The notes under the pieces: generated by a model
The model's input: only the letters and a program-made list of their open reading frames with translations
The model's database searches: none
What the model was told of the DNA's origin: nothing
Part shown: positions 8,338-15,479 of the stretch, piece after piece
How positions within the stretch are numbered: position 1 is the first letter of the stretch
Layout of the letters: each line of letters begins with the position of its first letter
Translations under genes and position numbers: made by a program
Source: Nakamurella silvestris
GTDB taxonomy: Bacteria; Actinomycetota; Actinomycetes; Mycobacteriales; Nakamurellaceae
Assembly (NCBI GenBank): GCA_003576535.1
Contig: QXCQ01000152.1
Location: forward strand, 47,752 to 92,876
Length of the DNA: 45,125 nucleotides
Direction: 5' to 3'

Positions 8338-9408
8338 TCAGTCCACCCGAGGCGGCCCGCTGGTGGCGCGGGCCTGCACGTGGGTCGGCAGCGTGCGCCG
8401 CCGCGGTTCCTCGCCCGGTCGGTGGCTCAGGTACAGCTCGCCGGCCACCCGGCCCTTGTCCAGCAGCGGCTGGCTCACCGTGGTCAGTCCGGCCGCCGCA
8501 GCCTGTGGGATGTCGTCGTACCCGGTCACGGTGAGTTGGGCCGGCACGGCCAGGCCGCGGGCCCGGGCCGCCTCCAGGGCACCCAGGGCCATCACGTCCA
8601 TCAGGGCACAGACCGCAGTCAGGTCCGGGCGTCGGTCGAGCAGGGCGTCCAGTGCCTCGGCCCCGGCGGCCTCGGTGTTGACCGGACGTTCCTCCACCGG
8701 CAGATCGGTGACCCCGACCGTGGCGAGGGCGTCGTGAAAACCCAGGATCCGGTTGCGGTTCACCGAATCACTGCCCAACAGGGCCCGATGGTCCTCCGCC
8801 GCACCGGAGTACCGGGTGCCACTCATGCCGGCGGTGATGATGCCGATCCGTCGGTGTCCGAGGTCCACCAGCACCTGGGCCAACGCGCGGGCGCCCTCCC
8901 GGTCGTCCGGGCCGACCCAGTCGACCCCGGGCACGTCCCGAGGGGCGTCCACCACCACCGTGGGCAGGTTGCGGTCGAGGATCTGTTTCAGGTGCGGATC
9001 GTCGTCGCGGACCGAGTAGACGACGAAACCGTCCACGGCAGCGTTGCCGACGGCACTTGAACGGTCGCCGCTGGACTCGGCCGAGATCAGCAGCAGATTC
9101 AGGCCGGCACCGGAACAGCTCGCGGCCAGGCCCTGGATGAAGGCCACGGCGGCCGGATCACTGAAGGCGTAGGGGAGTTCGTCGGTCAGCAGCAGACCCA
9201 AGGTGTCGGTACGCCCGCGGCTGAGCTGTCGGGCCGCGGGGTCCGGCCCGGCGTACCCCTGCCGGGCCGACTCTGCCAGCACCCGCTCCCGCACCTCGGC
9301 GGACACCCGCTCCGGGCGGTTGAAGGTGTTGGAGACGGTGGCGGTCGAGATGCCCAGGACCCGGGCAACGGTGGCCTGGGAGGGCCGTTGAGGAGGGTGT
9401 CGGGGCAC
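8338..9408 (-). CDS. LacI-family transcriptional repressor of the alpha-glucosidase operon
   Basis: This 356-residue regulator begins with a LacI helix-turn-helix (residues 9-35, QATVARVLGISTATVSNTFNRP). The periplasmic-binding-protein-like sensor domain follows (LGLLLTDELPYAFSDPAAVAFIQGLA, then DGFVVYSVRDDDP, PTVVVDAPRDVPGVDWVGPDDREGA and VTGYDDIPQAAAAGLTTVSQPL). It faces away from an alpha-glucosidase/MFS operon and most likely represses it, with an oligosaccharide or phosphorylated sugar as inducer. GTG 9408 is the start that leaves the helix-turn-helix at the usual distance. A TTGATT-16-TATAGG promoter ends only about 12 bases before this GTG, so the mRNA may be nearly leaderless. A TTAAGACTTAA palindrome within that promoter suggests autoregulation. 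Confidence 0.92.
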   Translation of the reverse strand: MPRHPPQRPSQATVARVLGISTATVSNTFNRPERVSAEVRERVLAESARQGYAGPDPAARQLSRGRTDTLGLLLTDELPYAFSDPAAVAFIQGLAASCSGAGLNLLLISAESSGDRSSAVGNAAVDGFVVYSVRDDDPHLKQILDRNLPTVVVDAPRDVPGVDWVGPDDREGARALAQVLVDLGHRRIGIITAGMSGTRYSGAAEDHRALLGSDSVNRNRILGFHDALATVGVTDLPVEERPVNTEAAGAEALDALLDRRPDLTAVCALMDVMALGALEAARARGLAVPAQLTVTGYDDIPQAAAAGLTTVSQPLLDKGRVAGELYLSHRPGEEPRRRTLPTHVQARATSGPPRVD

Positions 9409-9419
9409 GTCCAGCAGCC

Positions 9420-9446
9420 TATACGGCAGTTAAGACTTAAATCAAG
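9420..9446 (-). promoter_or_regulatory. LacI-gene promoter with internal operator-like palindrome
   Basis: Read on the minus strand, TTGATT and TATAGG are separated by 16 bases. Between them lies TTAAGTCTTAA, an 11-bp palindrome with one unpaired central base, at about 9431-9441. This resembles the second operator near 9515 (both carry TTTAAG or TTAAG half sites), which fits repression of the repressor's own gene. Confidence 0.5.
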
Positions 9447-9501
9447 GGTGGCGATCCGTGCTCTTATGTGCACGTCACACGCATGGTCTCTGGAGGTGGT
9501 C

Positions 9502-9530
9502 TTGACGTGTTTTGATTTAAGCGCTTGAAT
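9502..9530 (+). promoter_or_regulatory. Promoter and LacI-type operator before the alpha-glucosidase gene
   Basis: ATTTAAGCGCTTGAAT (9515-9530) is a 16-bp palindrome with the central CG typical of LacI-family operators; only one pair of positions is unmatched. It overlaps a possible promoter made of TTGACG (9502-9507), 17 bases, and TTGAAT (9525-9530). A bound repressor would therefore block the -10 region directly. Confidence 0.7.
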
Positions 9531-9573
9531 GGCGTCAACCACCTGAAAAACCGCCACCCCCGAGAGGACGCTT

Positions 9574-11199
9574 GTGTCCACCGCGCAGATCGACCCCGTT
9601 TCCCTGCACACCCCCCTTCCGGACGCCACCGCCGAGCAGTGGTGGCGGTCGGCCGTGATCTATCAGATCTATCCGCGCAGTTTCGCCGACGCCAACGGTG
9701 ACGGGATGGGTGATCTCAACGGTGTGCGCAGCCGCCTCGGCTACCTGTCCGAGCTGGGGGTCGACGCGATCTGGCTCAGCCCGTTCTACGCCTCGCCCCA
9801 GGCCGACGCCGGGTACGACGTCTCCGACTACCGCGATGTCGACCCGAGCCTGGGCACCCTGGCCGATGCGAAGGCGATGATCGTCCAGACCCACCAGCAC
9901 GGGATGAAGATCATCGTCGACCTGGTGCCGAACCACACCTCCGACCAGCATGTCTGGTTCCAGCAGGCCCTCGCTGCCGGACCGGGCAGCCCGGAGCGGG
10001 CGCGCTACATGTTCCGTCAGGGCAAGGGCGAGAACGGGGAACTGCCGCCCAACAACTGGGAGTCGAACTTCGGCGGACCGGCGTGGACCCGGGTGGCCGA
10101 CGGCTCCTGGTACCTCCACCTGTTCGCCCCGGCCCAGCCGGACCTGGACTGGACCAACCCCGAGGTCGTGGCCGAATTCCACGACATCCTGCGCTTCTGG
10201 CTGGATCTGGGTGTCGACGGCTTCCGGATCGATGTGGCCCACGGGCTCGCCAAGCACCCGGATCTGCCGGACGTGCTGGGGGGACACCTGCTCAACGCCG
10301 ACCACGTCGGGGACCACCCGCACTGGGACCGGGACGAGGTCCACGAGATCTACCGCGGGTGGCGTCGGGTGATCGAGGAGTACCCCGGGGACCGGGTTTT
10401 CGTCGCGGAGGCCTGGGTGCCCAACGCCGACCGCTTCGCCCGGTACCTGCGCAGCGATGAGTTGCACACCTCCTTCAACTTCAACTTCCTCGAGGCAGGT
10501 TGGGATGCGGCCACCTCCCGCCGGGTGATCGACCAGACCCTGCACGAGCTACGGGATGTCGGTGCGCCGGCAACCTGGGTGCTCTCCAACCACGACGTCA
10601 TCCGGCATGTCACCCGTTTCGGGTCCGGCGATCTGGGCCTGGCCAGGGCGAAGGCGGCCACCCAGCTGATGCTGGCCCTGCCCGGAGGGGCCTACATCTA
10701 CCAGGGGGAGGAGCTGGGCCTGGAAGAGGTACGCGACATCGCGCCCGAGCGCCGTCAGGACCCGGTCTACTTCCAGACCGGCGGGGAGCGGGTGGGTCGT
10801 GACGGCTGCCGCGTTCCGTTGCCCTGGTCGGGACAGGAGTCCCCGTTCGGGTTCGGCCCCGCCGGGGACCCGTGGCTGCCGCAGCCGGCCAACTGGGCCG
10901 GGCTGACGGCCGAGGCGCAGGCCGCCGATCCGACCTCGACCCTGGCCTTCTACCGGGAGGCACTGCGTGTCCGGCGCGGGAGCTCCGAACTCGGCGACGG
11001 AACCCTCCAGTGGCTGGACACCGTCCCGGGTGTCCTGGCCTTCCGGCGCTCGGCGACCTTCGTCAGCGTCACCAACTTCACCGACGAGCCGGTCGCCCTG
11101 CCGGCGGAGGTCGTGGGAGCACGGGTGGTCCTGAGCAGTGCGCCGGTCGACGGGGACACCCTCCCGCCGGCTTCCACCACCTGGTTCCGACTTTCCTGA
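9574..11199 (+). CDS. Alpha-glucosidase, glycoside hydrolase family 13
   Basis: This 541-residue cytoplasmic enzyme has the GH13 (beta/alpha)8 barrel of oligo-1,6-glucosidase/maltase-type enzymes. The opening reads WWRSAVIYQIYPRSFADANGDGMGDL, and region I is DLVPNHTSD (residues 116-124). The catalytic nucleophile is Asp220 in DGFRIDVAHG, the acid/base is Glu279 in VFVAEAW, and the transition-state Asp is 341 in LSNHDVIRH. The protein has no signal peptide, so it works on sugars already imported. GTG 9574 follows GAGAGGA at normal spacing. The MFS gene starts 47 bases downstream and the LacI gene diverges upstream, so this is a regulated alpha-glucoside uptake and hydrolysis cluster. Trehalose, isomaltose, sucrose and maltose cannot be told apart by eye. 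Confidence 0.95.
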   Translation: MSTAQIDPVSLHTPLPDATAEQWWRSAVIYQIYPRSFADANGDGMGDLNGVRSRLGYLSELGVDAIWLSPFYASPQADAGYDVSDYRDVDPSLGTLADAKAMIVQTHQHGMKIIVDLVPNHTSDQHVWFQQALAAGPGSPERARYMFRQGKGENGELPPNNWESNFGGPAWTRVADGSWYLHLFAPAQPDLDWTNPEVVAEFHDILRFWLDLGVDGFRIDVAHGLAKHPDLPDVLGGHLLNADHVGDHPHWDRDEVHEIYRGWRRVIEEYPGDRVFVAEAWVPNADRFARYLRSDELHTSFNFNFLEAGWDAATSRRVIDQTLHELRDVGAPATWVLSNHDVIRHVTRFGSGDLGLARAKAATQLMLALPGGAYIYQGEELGLEEVRDIAPERRQDPVYFQTGGERVGRDGCRVPLPWSGQESPFGFGPAGDPWLPQPANWAGLTAEAQAADPTSTLAFYREALRVRRGSSELGDGTLQWLDTVPGVLAFRRSATFVSVTNFTDEPVALPAEVVGARVVLSSAPVDGDTLPPASTTWFRLS

Positions 11200-11246
11200 C
11201 CCACCCCGGCACTTCCACCTGACGAGAACCCTGAGAGACCATCACC

Positions 11247-12512
11247 GTGTCCACCAGCAGTGCCCCGCAGCTCTCCTCCCTCCGGCAGCACCCGGACCCG
11301 GCCGGCCTGCGCGCCCGGAACGCCGTGTTCGTCGCCTTCTTCGGCAGCGGATTCGGCTTCGCCAGTTGGGCCTCGCGGATCCCTCAGGTGCGGGACATCC
11401 TGGGGGTCAGCCCGGCCGAACTCGGCATCATCCTGCTCGCCATCGCCATCGGGTCGATGATCGCCCTACCGCTGGCCGGACTGGTGGTGACGCGGCTCGG
11501 AGCCTCGCGCACCGTCGCGGTCACCGCCGTCACCCTCGGCATCGGCCTCGCCGTGGTCGCCCTGGGCTACTCCGCCGGTGTGCTGCCCATCGTCGTCGGG
11601 TTGTTCCTGCTCGGGTTCGCCAACGGAACCTGGGACGTGGCGATGAACGTGCAGGGTGCGGCGGTCGAGAAGCGTTTGAACGTACCGCTGATGCCACGTT
11701 TCCATGCCGGGTTCAGCGTCGGCACGGTGGCCGGTGCCCTGCTCGGCGCCGGCATGGTGGCCCTGGACGTCTCGGTGCGGGTGCACCTGCTGGTGGTGGC
11801 CGTCCTGGTCGCCGTGGTGGTGCCGGTCGCGGTCCGGAACTTCCTGCCCGCCAAGGTGATCGATCCGCCGGCCGTGGTCGACGGTGCCGGCGTCGGGACG
11901 AAACGTCATCCGCTCGCGGCCTGGAAGGAGAAGCGCACCCTGCTCATCGGGCTCTTCGTCCTGTGCATGGCCTTCACCGAGGGGACCGGCAACGACTGGC
12001 TCGGTGTCGCCGTGATCGACGGCTACCACGCGAGTCCGGCTGTCGGCACCCTGACCTTCGCACTGTTCCTGACGGCCATGACCCTGGCTCGCTGGGTCGG
12101 ACCGAGCCTGTTGGAGAGGTACGGGCGGGTGGCTGTGCTGCGGACCTCGGCCGTCACCGCCTTCGTCGGCCTGATGCTGGTGGTGTTCGGGCAGGGGCTC
12201 GCCGTGGCGATGATCGGCTCGGTCTTCTGGGGACTCGGTGCGGCGCTGGGCTTCCCGGTCGGCATGAGCGCCGCAGCCGATGACGAGGAACATGCCGCGG
12301 GGCGGGTGAGTGTCGTCTCCTCGATCGGCTACACGGCCTTCCTGGCCGGTCCGCCGTTGATCGGACTGTTGGGCGACCACATCGGTGTGCTCAAGGCGTT
12401 GACGGTCGCTGCGGGTCTGCTGGCGATCGCCATCCTGCTGGCCGGTGCCTGCCGGCCGTTGGTAACCGCAAATGCCGCGGAAACGACGAAAGAGGATGCA
12501 GCGGGCGGCTGA
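11247..12512 (+). CDS. MFS transporter, YbjJ-like, paired with alpha-glucosidase
   Basis: This 421-residue major facilitator has about 12 helices. It opens with RNAVFVAFFGSGFGFASWASRIPQVRDILGVSPAELGIILLAIAIGS, the pattern of the YbjJ/FucP-like branch in which the SRIP loop follows helix one. The first-half loop reads NGTWDVAMNVQGAAVEKRL. A longer cytoplasmic loop with KRHPLAAWKEKRTLL separates the two halves. It lies 47 bases after the alpha-glucosidase gene in the same direction and is probably the sugar permease of this LacI-controlled unit. The family also includes exporters, so the direction of transport is inferred. GTG 11247 is the only start that keeps the N-terminal tail short, though the ribosome site (GAGAGA) is modest. 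The stop codon lies inside a hairpin that probably ends the transcript. Confidence 0.85.
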   Translation: MSTSSAPQLSSLRQHPDPAGLRARNAVFVAFFGSGFGFASWASRIPQVRDILGVSPAELGIILLAIAIGSMIALPLAGLVVTRLGASRTVAVTAVTLGIGLAVVALGYSAGVLPIVVGLFLLGFANGTWDVAMNVQGAAVEKRLNVPLMPRFHAGFSVGTVAGALLGAGMVALDVSVRVHLLVVAVLVAVVVPVAVRNFLPAKVIDPPAVVDGAGVGTKRHPLAAWKEKRTLLIGLFVLCMAFTEGTGNDWLGVAVIDGYHASPAVGTLTFALFLTAMTLARWVGPSLLERYGRVAVLRTSAVTAFVGLMLVVFGQGLAVAMIGSVFWGLGAALGFPVGMSAAADDEEHAAGRVSVVSSIGYTAFLAGPPLIGLLGDHIGVLKALTVAAGLLAIAILLAGACRPLVTANAAETTKEDAAGG

Positions 12513-12529
12513 CCGGCCACTGCATCCTC
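12492..12529 (+). terminator. Hairpin overlapping the MFS stop codon
   Basis: GAGGATGCAG (12492-12501) pairs perfectly with CTGCATCCTC (12520-12529), and the TGA at 12510-12512 sits in the loop region, where a short inner stem is possible. No U-tract follows. It is the likely end of the alpha-glucosidase/MFS transcript. Confidence 0.5.
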
Positions 12530-12544
12530 CCGTCGAAACCCGTT

Positions 12545-12580
12545 GTCCACCTGGGGGTGGACCTGGGCGTGGACCTGGGG
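12545..12580 (+). repeat. Three tandem 12-bp units
   Basis: Three copies of a GTGGACCTGGGG-like unit lie between the convergent MFS gene and the small gene ending at 12613. They do not code for anything credible. In composition they recall the 15-bp array at 3040-3099: both are built on a CCAGGTCC/GGACCTGG-like core and both sit in gaps between convergent genes. Confidence 0.7.
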
Positions 12581-12612
12581 TGGAACGAGCCCGGGCCTGA
12601 TACGGCCGAGGC

Positions 12613-12786
12613 TCAGGCCTCGTGTCTGCCCGCGGTCCCGGGGTCGATCTCCGGGCGCGGATCACCCTCGTCCTCGCCGACCGACACCACGTACTGCGGG
12701 TCCTCCGGGTCCAGCCAATTGTGTGCTCCCGGGGGGAGTTCGATCTCTCCCGGGCCGAAATCGCCGACCACACCACCGTTGCTCAT
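12613..12786 (-). CDS. Small acidic protein of unknown function (57 aa)
   Basis: The 57-residue product starts MSNGGVVGDFGPGEIELPPGAHNWLDPEDP and ends with a charged Asp/Glu/Pro-rich tail. It has no cysteines, signal peptide or membrane helix, and I recognise no family. The case for a real gene rests on a perfect AGGAGG six bases before the ATG at 12784-12786 and on its neat fit in the space between its neighbours. The strongly acidic composition is distinct from the antisense frames. It diverges from the 179-residue unknown gene at 12956. It could be a cytoplasmic accessory protein or part of a post-translationally modified system, but nothing nearby supports that. Confidence 0.65.
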   Translation of the reverse strand: MSNGGVVGDFGPGEIELPPGAHNWLDPEDPQYVVSVGEDEGDPRPEIDPGTAGRHEA

Positions 12787-12955
12787 GTCCAACCTCCTGT
12801 GCGTCGTTGTCCTCCACCATTCTCCACCCCGGGCGGATCCGGCGCCTTGGGGGGAGACGCATCCGCGATCGGTGGCTGATAACTGCCCGCCGGTTGCCGC
12901 CCCCAAACCCCGCGGATGGTCCGCCCGGAGGGGCAGAACCTTGTAGCGTCGAGGC

Positions 12956-13495
12956 ATGACATCCTTCACCCCGGCGGTGCGCTCGTGGACCAACGCTTCC
13001 GGACAGCACCGCACCTCGGTGCACGCCCGCAACTCCGATGCGCTGAAACTCGTTGACACCCAGGGGCGGCCGCTGGTGCGGCTGGAGGTCTACAAGGACG
13101 AGCTGTGGCTCGTCGACGATGACGACCTGCTGGTGAACTCCGACGCACCCGGGCTCTCGACCTCGGGCATCTACGGCTTCGACGCCCGTGGCACGAAGAA
13201 CCACGAGAGCGCGCTCACCGACGGAGACTTCGGGCCGGGTGCCTTGATCGACCTCGTCCGGGCACCGGCCGGTGCCAATGATCCGACCGCGATCGGGATC
13301 TCGGCCGCCGGCCGGGAGGAGATCGCCGGGTACGCCGACAAGAAGACCGCACTGTTCCTGGCGCCGAAGCTGGACGACGGGGTGGAACTGACCGCGATCA
13401 GCCTGCGAGGTGCGCCGGTCGGTGAACACACCGCGCTGGTGACCGTGCTGGTGGCCGAGCCCGAGCTGATGGCCCATCTGCGCCGGAACCTCTGA
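12956..13495 (+). CDS. Conserved-looking protein of unknown function (179 aa)
   Basis: This encodes 179 residues with a strand-rich first half (LVRLEVYKDELWLVDDDDLLVN) and the run TKNHESALTDGDFGPGALIDLVRAP in the middle. It ends LVTVLVAEPELMAHLRRNL. There is no signal peptide or membrane segment, so it is a soluble cytoplasmic protein. I do not recognise the family. ATG 12956 is preceded by a short CGAGG element and a TTGTAGCGT stretch about ten bases upstream that could be a -10 box, so the message may be nearly leaderless. It diverges from the small acidic gene across a 169-base gap, where I see no other gene. Confidence 0.7.
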   Translation: MTSFTPAVRSWTNASGQHRTSVHARNSDALKLVDTQGRPLVRLEVYKDELWLVDDDDLLVNSDAPGLSTSGIYGFDARGTKNHESALTDGDFGPGALIDLVRAPAGANDPTAIGISAAGREEIAGYADKKTALFLAPKLDDGVELTAISLRGAPVGEHTALVTVLVAEPELMAHLRRNL

Positions 13496-13668
13496 CTCCC
13501 CGTCCCGTCCGGGCCCTCCGGTCCGGGAACCCCGGAGTTCCCTCCTCCACCCCCTTGCGGCCCTGCCCCTATCGGCGCTCGACGACCGTGAGGGTAATGT
13601 CCGTCCTCATTCGTTCGACGGTGGACTGCATCCGGTCGGTACCGGCGTGAGCTGAAAGGGTGGGACCC

Positions 13669-14754
13669 GTGGCGGAGTCAGCAGCACCGGTTGCCAAATG
13701 GCGGGCCCCGTTGATGTCGGCCCTGAAGATCATCGTGGTGATCGGTGCGATCTGGTTGGGTCTGCGTCTGCTCCGGCGGATCGACTGGGGGCAGGTCGGC
13801 GATGCGTTGACCCACATGTCCGCCTGGCAGCTCGGGGTCGTGCTGATCCTGGTGGCCGTCCGGCAGACGGTCAGCGCGCTGCCGCTGTACTCGCTGATCC
13901 CGGAGCTGTCCTTCCCCCGGGCGGTGCAGAACGCGTTGTCGGCCAATCTGATCACCACCGTGGCACCGCCGCCTGCCGAGCTGTTCCTACGGCTGTCGAT
14001 GTTCAAGACCTGGGGGGTCGACGCCACCCGAGGGGTGGCCGGCACGGTGTTGAACACCTTCACCGTCTACGTCGTCAGGTTCGCAGCCCCCGTGGTGGGA
14101 CTGATCATCAGCTTCTTCCTGTTCTCTCCCGGAGCGGACTACATCTGGCCGGCCACCCTGGGGGGGGTGGTCGCCGCGGTGCTCATCGGCGGCCTGGCCA
14201 TGGTGGCCCGTGCCGAGCGCCTCGCCGCCACCATCGGGCGCAAGGGCGGTGCCTTCGTCCATCGGTTCAAGGCCAGTGTGAACGGGGAGGACTGGTCGGC
14301 GAAACTGGCCAGGTTCCAACGGGAGTCCACCGACGGCCTCGGCAAGCGAGGGTCGGAGGCCTTCCTCGGCATGCTCGCCTTCGCGGTGGTCGACGGATCC
14401 ATGGTGGTGGTCTGCCTGCGTTTCGTCGGTGTACCGGCCTCCGAGGTCTCCTATGCCGCTGTACTCGCGGCCTTCCTGTGCGTCTACACCCTGACGATCC
14501 TGCCGTTCGCGGGGCTGGGTGTCCTGGACGCGAGCCTGATCTCCCTGCTGAGTGTGCACACCGATGTCGACCAGGCCACGATGGTGGCGGCGATGGTGGT
14601 CTGGCGGACAGCCACCCTGCTGGTCCCGATGGTTCCCGGCCTGGTCGCCTTCGGACTCTGGAAACGTCGCTATCCGGCCTCCGGCGCGGGCGATGCGACC
14701 GCTACGGCAGTTCCTCCTGCCGACCGCCCGGCCGACGCAACCGGCCCCCGGTAA
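13669..14754 (+). CDS. Lysylphosphatidylglycerol synthase TM-region/AglD-like membrane protein (UPF0104)
   Basis: This 361-residue protein has about eight to nine membrane helices. The first (SALKIIVVIGAIWLGLRLL) is followed by DWGQVGDALTHMSAWQLGVVLILVAVRQTVSALPLYSLIPELSF, the opening typical of the flippase-like half of MprF and of AglD. The later NALSANLITTVAPPPAELFLRLSMFKTWGVD also fits this family, and FAGLGVLDASLISLL lies near the C-terminal helices. No synthase domain is attached. The family is thought to move or bind lipid-linked substrates in the plasma membrane. GTG 13669 is chosen because AAGGG lies eight bases before it. GTG 13660 is possible but sits on that ribosome site. The C-terminal tail is Pro/Ala-rich and cytoplasmic. 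Confidence 0.8.
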   Translation: MAESAAPVAKWRAPLMSALKIIVVIGAIWLGLRLLRRIDWGQVGDALTHMSAWQLGVVLILVAVRQTVSALPLYSLIPELSFPRAVQNALSANLITTVAPPPAELFLRLSMFKTWGVDATRGVAGTVLNTFTVYVVRFAAPVVGLIISFFLFSPGADYIWPATLGGVVAAVLIGGLAMVARAERLAATIGRKGGAFVHRFKASVNGEDWSAKLARFQRESTDGLGKRGSEAFLGMLAFAVVDGSMVVVCLRFVGVPASEVSYAAVLAAFLCVYTLTILPFAGLGVLDASLISLLSVHTDVDQATMVAAMVVWRTATLLVPMVPGLVAFGLWKRRYPASGAGDATATAVPPADRPADATGPR

Positions 14755-14794
14755 CCCCGCCACCCTGATGGCGCAGCGGTTTTACCCGGGATTA

Positions 14795-14809
14795 GGGTGA
14801 TCATTACCC
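14795..14809. promoter_or_regulatory. Operator-like palindrome before the basic-tail protein
   Basis: GGGTGATCATTACCC is symmetric at six of seven pairs around a central C, and lies 36 bases before ATG 14845. The region is AT-rich for this genome and probably holds the promoter. No regulator is obvious nearby. Confidence 0.35.
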
Positions 14810-14844
14810 GAGAACGGGGGATTGTTCACCTTGGAGGAGCTTCG

Positions 14845-15345
14845 ATGAAGAAGTTGTTGAACTCGTTGAACGAGCCGGAGCACCTGTTGGTGCGGGAGAC
14901 CGAGAAGGAGCAGCTGGCCGACCTGTCCGAGGACGAGTTGCTGCTGCTGCACACCCGGGTCCGGCGGGCACGGAACAAGTACACCAAGCTGTACCGGCAG
15001 ACGGCTGCCGCGGGGGTGTCGGACAAGGGCGGGCGCGGGGCCGCCAAGGGGGTGGGCAAACGTCATGCGGGCAAGGCCGAGGTGTTCGAGAAGGCCCTGG
15101 CCCGGGTGAGTCGACGGTTGGCGATCGTGGCCAGGTCCACCGCCGAGGCGCTCAAGCAGGAACGACTTGCCTTGTCCCGCAAGCACAAGGGATCGCCGGT
15201 GACCGACGGGGCCGGCGGCGTCGGTGGCGACCTCTCGGACCAGACCAGGAACCTCGCGAAGGGCAAGTCGCCGGGCCGCAAGAAGCGGGAGGCCTCGAGC
15301 AAGGGGGCCGGCAAGCGTCGTCAGGCCGCGGCCGACAGCAAGTAG
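14845..15345 (+). CDS. Actinobacterial protein with Lys/Arg-rich C-terminal tail (166 aa), unknown function
   Basis: The product starts MKKLLNSLNEPEHLLVRETEKEQLADLSEDELLLLHTRVRRARNKY. This acidic-then-basic helical N-terminus belongs to a family I recall from other actinobacteria, where it has no assigned function. The middle is helical (KAEVFEKALARVSRRLAIVARSTAEALKQERLAL). The last 40 residues are almost all Lys, Arg, Gly, Ala and Ser (KGKSPGRKKREASSKGAGKRRQ), like the disordered nucleic-acid-binding tails of histone-like or ribosome-associated proteins. The ATG at 14845 has GGAGGAG at ideal spacing and an operator-like palindrome upstream. A long hairpin 14 bases after the stop closes the unit. 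Nucleic-acid binding is inferred from charge only. Confidence 0.75.
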   Translation: MKKLLNSLNEPEHLLVRETEKEQLADLSEDELLLLHTRVRRARNKYTKLYRQTAAAGVSDKGGRGAAKGVGKRHAGKAEVFEKALARVSRRLAIVARSTAEALKQERLALSRKHKGSPVTDGAGGVGGDLSDQTRNLAKGKSPGRKKREASSKGAGKRRQAAADSK

Positions 15346-15359
15346 TCCCGGCTCCAGGT

Positions 15360-15414
15360 CCCGCGAGTGGACTCCCACACCCCGGAAAATGGGGCGTGGG
15401 AGTCCACTCGCGGG
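15360..15414. terminator. Long hairpin, 24-bp arms
   Basis: Arms 15360-15383 and 15391-15414 pair at 23 of 24 positions around a seven-base loop (GGAAAAT). It begins 14 bases after the stop of the basic-tail gene. It lacks a U-tract and is much longer than a usual terminator stem. Confidence 0.6.
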
Positions 15415-15430
15415 GAGGGTGATCGGAGTT

Positions 15431-15460
15431 ACGAAGGTTACCTACGCAGGTTACCTTCGT
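15431..15460. promoter_or_regulatory. Inverted-repeat operator before the MFS exporter
   Basis: ACGAAGGTTACCT (15431-15443) faces AGGTTACCTTCGT (15448-15460) across four bases, matching at 12 of 13 pairs. It lies 20 bases before the GTG at 15480, over the likely promoter. A third half-site-like GTTACC follows at 15465-15470. This is a strong candidate for binding by a dimeric regulator encoded elsewhere. Confidence 0.7.
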
Positions 15461-15479
15461 ATCTGTTACCGTCGAAAGA

